The notes beneath the pieces are model-generated. The model made no database searches. It was given only the letters and a program-made list of their open reading frames with translations, and was not told the origin of the DNA. Of a stretch of DNA of 64,000 bases, positions 13,216 through 25,700 are shown one piece after another (position 1 is the stretch's first letter; each line of letters starts with the position of its first letter). The stretch comes from Anisakis pegreffii. Its lineage: Eukaryota; Nematoda; Chromadorea; Rhabditida; Anisakidae. The position numbers and the translations under genes were made by a program. Location: the NCBI GenBank assembly GCA_035041965.1, contig JAPYMA010003041.1:248001-312000 (forward strand). The letters run 5' to 3'.

Positions 13216-16125
13216 ATGAATCGACTTGAAAAAAATTGTCGAGCTGTTTAGAATCGGGTGATTATTATGAGGCGAATCAAATTTATCGAACCCTTTACCA
13301 TCGTATGTCTTCTCAAGGAAAATGGCATGAACTCCAAGATTTACTCTATAATGGTGCAATCAAACTCTTAGATGGTCAGTTTTTATGAATTATTTTATTC
13401 ATTGCTTTCGTCTGTTCACTCTTTGCTTCCACTGGAGTAAGTACTGTTCAATGGTTTGAAAACCCATTATTGCTCTTGAATGCAGGCAGTTGTTCGTCTG
13501 CGAATCGAATGTTCTTTTTTAAGCCACAGTTTGCAGTATCTATTAGTGAATTTGATGATTCATCGTGCCTACATATGAAATTTTTTCGTTTCATGCAAGC
13601 AATTTTCAGTAAACGAACCAACAAGTGCCATAGATCTTGCTGAACTTTTCATCGAAAGCCTGCAAAAATCAAATATGCCCGTCTCATCATCTTTGCTTGA
13701 TCGATTCGAGCAGGTACGTAACTCGTCATTTTGTTCACTTCGAAATTTGTTTCACGCTGTAACGATTCGCAGTATCACCTTCAAGCTGTTGCAAGTCAAA
13801 ATTGATTGTCCCTGATCCTCTTTCTCACTGCCTTTTTTGTTTCGGGATGTGAAATTCGTTGACGTTCTCTCATGGTATTACTTGCATAATTGCAAATTGC
13901 AAATTATTTGACAAATTACAACAACAAACTACAAAATACAACAAACAACAAATCATTGACAAATTACAGATTACTTGCAAATGCAGATTTATCCGTATCT
14001 TATTGCATAATTCAGATCGAATAAATATCCGTTCAATACTACCGGAATGATCCATAAAATTTGAATAGTTCATTTCAGCTTTTCACTCGTTTACCACCAC
14101 TCCTGGAGAAGGAAACATCCACAGGTGGTAGTCGGATGGACAGACGTAATGAGTTCCTCTCTCGTGCCCTCAAGTGGACAATGGCCGTTGGTGAGAAGAA
14201 ACGCCATCGAGAGAAGGGTCATCCCGATTTTCATGCGTAAGTTGTCACAATGATCAACCGTTTTGAGGGTTCTTTCTTTCGAATTTATTCGTTTTGCTGA
14301 ATGTTAGTCAATTCGTTCATTGTTTTTTGTTTCAGACGTGTGGCTAAAGTGCTTTGGCATGAGAATAAATATGTGGCTGCGAGGAATCATTTTTTCTTGA
14401 GTAACGATTCAGAGGTATTTGTTTCGATCGCCCGGCTAATGCATTTTCATTGTTCTTTTGATTAGGTTTTAACGTTTTGATATACCATCTTACATTAGGT
14501 GATTTCCCTCTGTCCCGATAAAAGGTCCTCGTGATCGAAATTAGAGAACAATTTTCCTGGTATTCTTAACCGTGCACATACGATACACATTTTTGTACTG
14601 TTTTATATTGTGAACGACATTCCAACTGCTCACCGTTTTGAATTTGTTCCGGTGTCTTTATTGAGATGAGTGAAACTCATTAAGAAATCGGATGAAAGTT
14701 CAATTTCTCGATTTTTTTGTTTATGGAGTTGGTGAGATTCATAAGCCACTGTTCTAAGCTGTTTCGAAACATTTTCCTTCAGTTTTGTTTCCTTTACAGG
14801 GATTCGCATCATTCCTTATCGATTTCCAACAACATTGTGGTTTTAAAAGTGAAAAGGATTTGTTTATTGCGCAAGCCGTCTTACAGGTTCGTGATCGATG
14901 TCTGCAGTTTTGTTTTATCTTTTGAGAATCTACTCAAGTCATTGACTCGAAGTCATATTGTCTGCAGAACGGAAAGTTTTCTGTTCGAGTTATTATTGAT
15001 TTGTTATGGTGATTGATAAAAGGTTCAGGTTTTGTGCAGTCGTCGTTCCAAGATGGCGTGTGTTATGCTGCAGCTTTATTGCGAAAAGCATCCCGAGATC
15101 GCTTCAGAAGCACCTTATCAGTTGCCTTTGCTTAATTTTGTGTGGTTGTTGACGTTATGTGTCCAGTTGCGAAATGTATGTGACTTGGGCTTGTCTCATC
15201 GTTTTATTGAGTACTTTGTTTAGATGCATTTTTGGAATCAGCATACATTTTTTTGAGTATCTATTTTGGATTAATTCAAGTGATGATTAACACTGAGGAT
15301 CATTGAGGATTGGTTAAAATTAGTGATGTGCTGAGATAGCGATGAAAACGGGAAGACAAAAGGGGAAAATGCAGTATGCACTGTAGATCAGTTGTCATTC
15401 ATTTTTAAAGAATTCTTCCATATTTCAGGTGACGTATTTTTCAATTATAGTCGAACAGTATCAAAAATGTTTGGAGCGTGATCCGTCATATCGTGATTAT
15501 TTGGATAAAATTGGACAAATTTATTTCGGACTGCCACCACCACAAGAGTCTATGAGTTCTGGTTTATTCGGTACTCTCCTTAAAGGTTACAATTTGAATC
15601 ATTCACGCATTCATGTTTCCATCTACATTTTTTACATTTCTTCACAGCTGTTTCAAGAATTTCCTGTTCCACCGTAGAATTGTTCATGACTGTGAAATGA
15701 CGAAACATTTTTGGTAGAGTTTGTAATAGTTATAGTTGTTAGATGGAAAAGTTGTTCATATACTGAAATAAAGTCGGTGCAAGTCAGCAAAAAAGCCGCT
15801 GATATCTCTGCCCTCATTGAACAAATTATATGGTGATAAATTTTGAGGTTTGCTCGGTAGTAACGAGCCGACTGGATCCTCTTTTGCGGATGATTCTGAT
15901 AGTGATGATGATCTGGATAATTCCGCTTCCTTTATGGATGCTAATGACGATGATAGTGATAGAGTCGATGCTACCAGGTCCACAGCACATTCAGCGAGTG
16001 CTTCATCAAATTCAACATCTCATTTCAAATCGTCATCCAGTCAGCCACCGAAAAAGACTGAACCGAATGATAGCAAAGGTCCGCAAACATCAGCAGAAAT
16101 GAATTTTGATATGGATTTGGATTAG
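13216..16125 (+). CDS. GET4: GET4 homologue, tail-anchored protein targeting factor
   Basis: Exons: 13216-13374, 13610-13713, 14079-14236, 14336-14414, 14800-14886, 15029-15175, 15429-15585, 15848-16125. GET4 is a cytosolic alpha-solenoid. With GET5/UBL4A (and BAG6 in animals) it hands tail-anchored membrane proteins to the GET3 ATPase. Conserved blocks in family order: SGDYYEANQIYRTLYHR, SRALKWTMAVGEKKR, VLWHENKYVAARNHFFLS, GFKSEKDLFIAQAVLQ, LPLLNFVWLLTL, and VEQYQKCLERDPSYRDYLDK followed by IGQIYFGLPPPQ. The opening MNRLEKNCRAV matches the family N-terminus, but the frame slips at 13247-13249: one extra T in the TTT run would restore it. With that base the product is about 389 residues. Human GET4, at roughly 330, is shorter; the difference is mainly a 92-residue Ser/Asp-rich tail, whose start (LLGSNEP) fits the family. 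Confidence 0.93.
15586..15772 (+). promoter_or_regulatory. Possible intronic poly(A) site in the last GET4 intron
   Basis: If the seventh exon is not spliced at 15586, translation runs on for about 30 residues to a stop at 15675-15677, and an AATAAA lies 90 bases later at 15767-15772. This would give a GET4 form without the acidic tail. It is inferred from sequence only. Confidence 0.3.
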
Positions 16126-19100
16126 GTGAATGAATGTTCTGGGAGTCATTTATCGCTGAATTGATCAATGCGAATCGTAAATCGTAAAAGAACGGCGCAG
16201 ATTTTTCTGGTGTAATTCCGATATGACAATCTTCCTGCCTGAACTAGTTACGGGTTGATTGAGGAACTTGATAGATGACCGTTGCTGAAGTCTTCATTCG
16301 AAAAGAATGAATCTGTTCCATTGTCTCATTCTACGCAAGTGGATTTAACCTAGACATCGAGAAGTGTTTCTTTACTGAATATGTTCCTCTCAACAGTAGC
16401 TACTTATCTGTTTGATCATTCCCTAAAAATTTGATTTCTGAGTAATTGATCCACTGAACGTAATGGAAATTGCGATCGTACCTACACTAACTCGAACATT
16501 ACGCACAGATCAGTGTGAGTCATTCCGAAATTTTGTAAATAAGGAGCTTGGAGCGATAGATTCGTACACATTGGCCGAACATCCTGTAAGATTCAGAATC
16601 GGAACACTCCAAAATGAATTAAAAACCGTCAAGATCGTGCTTGCCATTTTATGTTAAACTCGTGGTAATTTCATTCAGCTCGAGTCTACTTGAAATTTTA
16701 TTTTCCATCGGTTAAGGGAACAACTGCGTGTTATCTGCTGGCTTCGTTTTTGAGCTCCGTTGCTTCATTGAAACACCACATTCCATAGGATAGTTTCCCT
16801 TTAAAAATTTACTGAATTGATCAACAGTCGATGGTGCGAATCCCAGCAAATTGTTTTCGAGATATAGAATGAATGATTGAAGTAAAATTCAGTCGTCAAC
16901 TTCTCATCGAATGCTGTGATTTGTGGTATAATTGAACTGTTGTAAAGAATTCTTGTTTCTTTACATTTCCTTCATTCGTTTAGTTTGGTTGTCTTTTGAG
17001 ATGTTTGGTTGCTCTATTCAACTGCTGGTTGCTTTATAGTTTAATCATCAAACGACTGATCTTCTTCAGTTGTTTTTAGCACAAAGACTGTCTCTTTTGC
17101 TCGAGTCTTTTACAGTTCAGTTAAATGTTTGTTCGGTCTGTGTTCATTGTTTCGTTTGGTGTGTTCTGAAGAGTTTCCATTTTTATTTAATTAATATTTT
17201 GTTACCTTCCAAAGGGAGGTTGTTATTTCGTGTTTGATGTTATTGTTATGAAGAAATATGAAGTGATTCGTTGGGTGTTGACTGTGATATACATGGATAT
17301 ACAAAGAGTGAGATCAGTGCAGTAAGATGAACAGCTCATTTGAAGTGACTTCATTTGAAGTTTCAAAATTTTGATAATTGAAATGAACTGAAGCGTCGAT
17401 AATGCCGTTAAGTGTCAGTGAGTTTAGTAAAGAGAAAACGATCAACAGATGTGAATGAGTTGATGAATCATCATTTACTCATAAGTCTAATTCGATTACC
17501 GATCGTTTTATTATCATCTGAATGGAAGTTCATTGCAACGCACATGAGTCTGTACGAATATGGTGCGACAAAAACAATTGAAGTGAATTGTCTAAGAAAT
17601 TTCCTTCACAAATTTTTGAAGTCGTAACTGTAAAACAGAGCGTACTAAAGCCGGAGTCTGACCGCAGATAGAATACAGATTGAGAAAAGGGCGGTAGGAT
17701 GTCGAAACAGTGTTAGTTTTAGGTGTCATTGAATTTGAAAATCTGATTAAAATTCTTCTGAGTCTTGTTATGATGTTGTGAAGAATGTTCGATGCCGACT
17801 CGTTTGTGCTGTGGGAAATAGGGGCAAGTTGGAGTCATAAAAAGTTCGTTGCTGTAGGTTAGTCAGTCTCATCGTATGGGTGACTGAATGACTATGTGGG
17901 TAATGAGTGAAACGTGCTGCAACGATAACGATCGACCTTGAACGTGCAATAGACAAGCAATGTGATAAATGCAAACACCACACCTACTCAAACCAAACCA
18001 TCCATAGATCTAGTCCATGTTTACACACTCGAAATGATCGCAGCATTTGATGAGAGCAAGCAGACAGGACTTTCGATTGCACGTTCTGAAACGATGACTG
18101 TAGAGTCTCGTCACAAATTTTCCATCACCTGGAAGAGGAACAATTAGAGACATGCAGAAGAATGGTTAAACAAAACTTTGGTAGTGCATGAATAACGCCA
18201 AACGCCAGTATGAATAATCGTTCTACAGTGCCGTGCCGTAAAACGTCTATTCAAAGTTGAATGTTTATTGTTGTGTCACAACAACATTCAAACACAAAAC
18301 CTGTTGTTTGCCGTCGATTTACTGCATAAACTCAACCCATTCGCAAAAATTAGACCCTAAATTGCAATTGATTTTGCACTTGATTGATTCGTCAATTGAA
18401 TGTACCGTTCAATATGACATTGAATTGATTGCAGACGTTAGAAGCATGAGATAACCAGCTTACGATGTTGAGTTCATAAACAACATCGATTAGACGTTCG
18501 TTATCATTTAATTTCAATTAAACGTTCACCATAACATCTACTCGATAGCATTTCATAACATTTCCGTAATGATAATTCACCACTCATGCTTCAGCTATTC
18601 ACTGTTTCAGTTGCAATTTCAACATCCTCTTTCAGTCGACATACAAACTGCTTTTAAGTTGTTTTAGGAGATATTGTCTTCGTGCCCGTGAGTCATTCCC
18701 ACTTATGTTTCCGATCGAAAAACACACATTCCTCTCAACACTCATCACTTTTCGATTCAAGTGAAGTGATACAAAAAATTCCTCCGAAGAGAATTATATT
18801 ATTTCGTCAGAAGTAATAAATTCTTGAAAATCAATTGATCAGTGCTATTCGCTGCATCGATGTATTCTCCACACAATCGAGTGCGTAATTCGTTTTTTTT
18901 CCCATTTTCATGCAATCAAATACTTTCATTGTTCAATTGAAATTCTCAAACGAAATTTCAGCTCTCTTTGAGCGGCATTGTGCTCTCTATGGCGTTTATT
19001 TCAGAATTGTTTTTTTTTGTAACATTGTTAGCGTGAAATGTACATACCATTTAGCGATCCACTACCAGCTCAGGCTACATCATTAGCAACTTTCATAACG

Positions 19101-19720
19101 ATTAGTCTAATAACTGATGTAGAAGTTGTCATCAAGCATTTATCATTATTGAAGAGGAACATTTCTTAGCCTCTTGATCGCATCTCATGATTGAGACAGA
19201 TATAAACGGATCTACAGATCCCACTTCCATTAGACGACTGCTGATGATTTGAGCAGAATATTTGATATCTGATATTGTCCAGATCGACCAGTAATCGTGT
19301 AACGTCCATTTGATTATTGAAACGCTAATTTCGTTCGTTTGTAAAATTTCATTCACTCGAAGTCAGCAATTTGCTTTCGAATGATGCACTCGTATGAAAG
19401 TCGCTAATAAACGCACCATTCTCCTCTCTCTGAACGATTAGTGAATCATGCGAATGGTCGTGCATTGTATTCTATAGCGATTAACACGGATGATGACGAT
19501 AAACGTCGAAACATTTGTGCCTCCTTGAATACATTAGTGAATAATGCTAGTCGGTTGGTCCAGCGAGGCAATATCAGATATCAAATATCCTGTTTATGGA
19601 TTCAGCATTTTAAATGTGCCTCCTAAAATCATGTGGTCGTTGTTTGTTCAACGACCCATCACTAACAATTTGATGCAAATTACTTCGGAAATGATTTCAT
19701 GCCTTTTGAAAGCGTTCGAC
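16126..19720. other. Intergenic stretch between GET4 and the OATP gene
   Basis: Holds the GET4 3' untranslated region and the OATP upstream region. Open frames are at most about 75 codons and resemble nothing. No AATAAA is obvious close to the GET4 stop. The two genes run in the same direction, but a gap of 3.6 kb is too wide for a typical nematode operon. Confidence 0.5.
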
Positions 19721-19754
19721 TTTTCAGGAACCACAGTTACCAACAAGAGCGAGA
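19721..19754 (+). promoter_or_regulatory. Candidate trans-splice acceptor and leader of the OATP gene
   Basis: TTTTCAG ends at 19727 and is followed by 27 bases in the OATP reading frame before the ATG at 19755. It can be a spliced-leader acceptor with a short leader, or the acceptor of an upstream coding exon that was not found. In the second case nine further residues (EPQLPTRAR) are coding. Confidence 0.4.
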
Positions 19755-22700
19755 ATGCCACCGAAGAGATCACGCTTAACGGTTCCCATCTTCCTCGGTG
19801 TCATGCTTGCAGTAATTGGAATTCAAGTATGTTCGTTGTTATTTTTTGCATTCATCGAACATATCGTTGTGTTTTGTGAGCGATTGTTCAGTGACAATAG
19901 AAATCTTCTACTCAAATCTCAATTAGATTAGTTCGCCTCGATTCGTTCTTCTCAGATTTGGTCACACCTTTCTGTGAAAACGTTAACTTTGCTGGAAGTG
20001 CAAATGAAATTATACTGACCAACTATCGTGTACATACGAAAAATATGACCAAATGAGAAAATGACCGATGGGATACCTTAAAAGTGTGTACGAATGCATC
20101 ACTTTCATCATATAGCTATGTCCAGTGCATGAAACTTGCAGCACTGAAATATACTTTGAGGCTATTGAGTTGGAATGCAAATGAACGACGGTAGCAGTAA
20201 CGTAGTGATGGAAATACAAACAATTTCATGAATTTTTTAAAATCAGTTACATTTGACGTAAATCGGTTTGCATTTGACGCGAAAGCCGTTCACGTGTTGA
20301 AAAAAATCGCCTGTTAGATAAGCAGTGGGTTTTTCAAGAAGCACCGTATATTTGGCTTCGTGGATTTGAAATTTTTCAGCTACATGATTGGAATCCCAGA
20401 GTTGTGTCTCGCAAATAGTGTCGATTTCATTAGAAAACGAATCACTTTCACAGATAAATCATTTGGCTTATTAATCTTACCGCAATGAAACACCAAATGA
20501 TCACAGAATATGTTTTCCAGGGAACTTATCTTGGCTATACGGTCGGCATTCTTACGAATTTAGAACGTCGTTTCGGTATTTCGAGTCGAAAGTCGGGAAC
20601 ACTCCTATCGGTCTACGACATCGGCCATACAGTTGCTGTCGTCTTAGTTGGTTTCATGGCTAATGGACGTCACTTACCGAGAATTACAGCTATCGGTAAG
20701 TAGCTGCTGAAAAACTTCATTCATTTTCATCTTCATAGCATCCCAACTGCATTCAGTTAATTCGACAGGGGCTCTCCTATCGCTATCTGACGTCCTTCTT
20801 AATAATTCGTCGGTGATATCTTGAAACCAGTAGTTCTAAAATTCGTCCAATAAATATCCCTTCAACAGCTTGATCATAACGGAGCTACTGTTGAAGAAAC
20901 TGGATCATTTAGTTAGCCGACTTAAACCATACTAAGCCCTCCAGCCAAACACTATGAAACCGTTGTTCTGATCACCCGGTTCCCCAATTGATTCGATCAC
21001 CGATCAGGTGAAAATGTGATCCAGCAATTTATCCAACGAAAATCGTAGACGATTGACAATTCTGTTATCCATGATGATTTGGAACAATTTGTTTTCTGTA
21101 TGTTCCTCTTTGAGGTTCTATTATCAGAAGTCTTTTCAGTGCGCAAAATGAAAATTATGAATTTCAGGCGTTGTTCTAAGCGCTCTGTCAATGTTCTTTC
21201 TCACACTACCAGCTGCAATATTTGGAACAATCTCTTATGACCACGATTCGTTGACACAACATCGAGTAAGTTCCCTGAATAAACGCTGTTTGTTCGAACA
21301 TCACAAATAAAGTCGGAGTTCTATTCCAAATTGCTCATTTTAAGCATGCTTATATACTGGAAAATGTTTGTGATCCACAACGATCACAAGGCTACAATGA
21401 GCATTGTGCTCGTGAACGTAGAGAGGAGATCGCTGCGTTCTATATTCTCTCGGTTGGACAATTCCTGGCGGGTATTGCTGCAGCGCCGTTCAATACCATT
21501 GCATATGTCTACATTGATGACAATCTCGAAAACAAGGCACTCTCACCGTTCTATCTTGGTACCATTTTTGTTTGATTCTCGTTTCAGTTTGCCTCACGGC
21601 CATCTTACAATTAGCCGTTCTCAAGTGGTACTCTGACTTAGATAATCAGATACAAGACTAATCGCACTCTATTTTAACCTCAGTGACATTGATGAAATTA
21701 GTAAATGATTCATTTCCTTGCAAAACTTATCATGCTGAGTAGGACTCGAATCCATGACCTACCAGTTACAAGTCGGATCAGTTCCTAATCAAATGCACCG
21801 AACTGATCGTCAAAACTGACGATGAACACAACCGGATTGTTAGTGCTGTCTGCGATAAATGAGCTGACAGATCGGTAACTGATCATTCGCAATTCGAGTC
21901 CCTTTCGCTGCAAAAAGTTTTGCTTGGAAGAATGATGTACAACAGTGTTTTTGAAAATGAGAGTGCTGATCAACTGCACAAAGCGATTTCACCACAAAAT
22001 GAAGCATGCATTAGCCGAAGCGGGTCAGTAGAATCAGTTGCGAAGGGATATGAATCCGAAATTTCACGAAGTTTGTCCGTTTTTCCATTTTTAATAATTC
22101 GACGTTGTTTTAGGGCTTCTATCGAGCATGTACGCCTTTGGTCCTGCATTCGGATTCGCTTTAAGTGCTGGTCTTACGAGAGTATACTCCTCAATTGGTG
22201 ACGGTAAGCACATGAACTTGTTCAGGTGATATATTATAAATAGGATATATACTCATAATTGATTCAGTGGTTTCATTAGATATGGTCAACAATTTCATTC
22301 GTTGTCAGTATATCGTGAATATTTGTTTTGCATAGCATTCCACTCCGACAGTTTGAAAATCTGTTCAAAATATTATTATTCAATTCGTCAAAAGTATTTC
22401 TAAGAGGGAAATTCTTCATTAAGTCATTAAACTATGAAAAAACGTCGAGACATTTGAATAGTAATGTTTTACCTGTTTGTAACATTCGAAACATTTTGAT
22501 TTCGCCTAAAGTTCGAGTAAGTTCGTTAGTTGTGATTGACATTGGCTGATTAGTTCTGATTGATGATTATTTTGCGGCTCAGTTCATTGCATTGTCAATT
22601 TTTTTGTTGTAAATCGGATATTGTCTTATTTACTGTGTCGAATTTACAGCGCCTCCAAATCTGGATATCTACAGTGAGGAATGGGTTGGCGCATGGTGGT

Positions 22701-25700
22701 TAGGCTATCTGATCTGTGGTGTTCTATATTTATTCTGCTCTATTCCACTGTTCTTCTTTCCCAGATCATTACTCCATCCGGATGAGGATCCGAACAGCAT
22801 CGAATTACACCAACTCAGGTGTGTTCTTCTCTCCAAGCTGAATGAAATTTTTTAGAATTGCCAAAATATATTCACAAAAATAACAAAACCCTAAAAATGC
22901 TTCACGAACGAGACTGGAGCTCGAGATGACCTCGAAATGTAATCGGAATTTGGTTGCAGCTCCAAACAGACTATAATTATTGTTTAAGATTCAGATATAA
23001 TATTGTATCAGTTCAATCCCGTAAAAGTCTTCAATGACTATAACCTACTTTTCGAGGAGTAGCTAATGATCCGTACTCAAAACTGCGTTTGATCTGCATC
23101 GCAGTGGATAGTGGGAAAGAGGTGTTTCACTCCTGATTTTTGTGGTGTGGCATCTCTTAAGGTCTTATTGTTAGACACTAGTGCATTGCAATTCCTCACT
23201 TTCCACGATATCGGGCATCATTTTTTTTGTTTCCATTGAAGTTTTGCATTCATTATTGCGCGTCTTCATTGCGCATTCATGGTGATTCATATCTCTGACT
23301 GACGTTATTTCAAATCCAATTTCTTATGTTTTTCACCTTCTACATGAAAAGATCACGGTGTTGTAGGCATGAACAACTGCATCTGCATACACATCACGAT
23401 CATGAACTTGAGGCAAGTGGGGCAGAAGCGCTTGAGGAGCCGTCATTTCTGCAGCAGTTAAAAATCGCACTTGAAGGTCATTGCCGTTTTTTAAAAATTT
23501 TTTCCTCATTTTTACAATCTAATGTGAGCCATCGAAGCAAAGTAATTCAATTCCGATTGATCGAGAGAATTGTTTTTCAAGAGATCTGAAAGAACTATCA
23601 TTCTTAATCGGAGCATACAATCACTTAGCGATTATAACTCTACTGGTTTCGCAAATTCACTGAATAAAAGCAGAATATCCGAGTAGTTTCGCTGTTGATT
23701 TGATAGCGTTCGTCTTCAGATTTACCGTATATGGCTTGGGATTTACTGAAGAATCCAGTGTATACATCAATGGTGATCGGATGGATGTTTGGATCGTATC
23801 TGGTTGGTGGTTACAGTACCTATTTACCGAAATATATCGAAACTCAGTACGGTAGAAGTGCGTCGACGGCTGATATGTATGCAGGTAAGGGAAGAAATCT
23901 GTTGTTGTGCTCATAGCAAGTCAAGAATTCATCCGACGAGATCAAGGCATCTCTTGGTTTCGCTTAATGAATTCCTGAGGAGGAACGGTTTGTAGGCACC
24001 TTCACTAGCTCAATCCTCAGAATTCGAGGTTCCCCGACGAAGCACATCGTCTAATCCTAATGCTATCACTTAGCATTTTGCTAGATCAAGTTCCAGTCGA
24101 TGACTATGAGTGGTTATTTGCTATCACTGTGAGTGGTTTTTGAGAGTTATTGGCACTTTCTGCTAAAATGAAAAGATTGACTAAGAAAGTTATCTTATCG
24201 CCGTCTCCCCAGATCGATAATAAATTCTATCAAAAATTATTCCTTCACTAATATTTCTCATCAAAAATTAGTTTGTTATTTTTTTCATCCGTTCTGCGCA
24301 TGAGATTCGATAGTTGCGCTTCCGACCAAATAAATTTGATGCTTGTTTGAAAGTATCAACTGGAAAACTGAGTTTATTTCCTGTCTGCAAGACCAGGGAA
24401 CTCTCGAAATGATTTGTTGGATACATGTCGCTATTCTCAATCTCATGATGTTAGTTGGATTTCAAACATGAAAATGTCCATTTTTCATATGTGCGTGCTT
24501 AAGGCCTGATATCAATTGGAAGTGTCGCCGTGAGTACAGCTTTGGGTGGTTACATTCTAACCAAATTCAATTTGTCACCTCGTAAAGCGATTTTATGTCT
24601 GATTGGAAGTTGGCTGGTTATATTCGCTTCGTATTTCTTGGGAATGACTGTGGGATGTGATGAACCAGCAGTTAAAGATCTCGTTCTGCATTCAGTGAAT
24701 TCTCAGTGAGTTGGTTGATTCTATTACATTTATACATTTCGCTTTGTTGCTACGATAATGCCTGAAAAATTTGCACGTATATTAATTGCAATTTGCTGAG
24801 TTTAGCGAAGCATGAGAGTGAGTAATAAGCGTGCGTTTGGAAAGTATGTTATTAGTCATGTGTTGCCCAAGATAGAACAATGACTAGTACACTTTCGGAA
24901 TGCAATACATCATTATTGATACAGTCATGCAGTGAATCATAATACAAAACCTAGAAGGTATAGGATTGGTACAGTCTTTTAGTGATGGGCGATTTTTTGT
25001 TGAAATTAACTTATTCGCGTAGCCAATCACGTGGTATCTAACATGAGAACTTTCATCTGCATGATCAACTCTTTGTGCGCTGTTTTTGCACGAAATCGGA
25101 AGATTCCACCAGATTTACCGGTGAATTAGTGTTCCTGCACAGAATTTCTTTAAGGGAAAACTGCTCGGTGGAATATATTGAGTTTGTAAATCGCATATTA
25201 AGTCGCTGTGGGATATATTGAGATTGTGCTATGAAGTAAAGGATTTTAGGTATGAGTTTTTGGATTCATCAGAGTGTAATTCCGATTGTCATTGTAATGT
25301 GGTTCCGCATTTCAATGCCGTACATTACAATCAAACGAATTTCTTCTCGCCGTGTCACGCAGGATGTCGTCAATTCAATTCGTTTCTAGAGAAGGTACTC
25401 ATTTATTTGTGGGTAGAGTTCAAGTGTATCACAAAGCCTGAAAATCTCTGTAAACCGGTGGGTAGAAAATAATTCGGTGGCGTTAAGAAATGTCATCGTT
25501 CTCGTCAAAATAAGCCACTCATCGGAGACTTTTCACCTCTGCAACGAGCAATTTTCGGTCCCTCAGTATGAATGCCAGATCCTTTCATTGACATTATTCA
25601 TTGTTTGTTTCAAGTGAACAATGAATAACGTCAGTTTCTATTATTATAAATGAACGACTGCCTCGTAAATCCTTGTGGCTTCATTAAATATTCCATTTAG

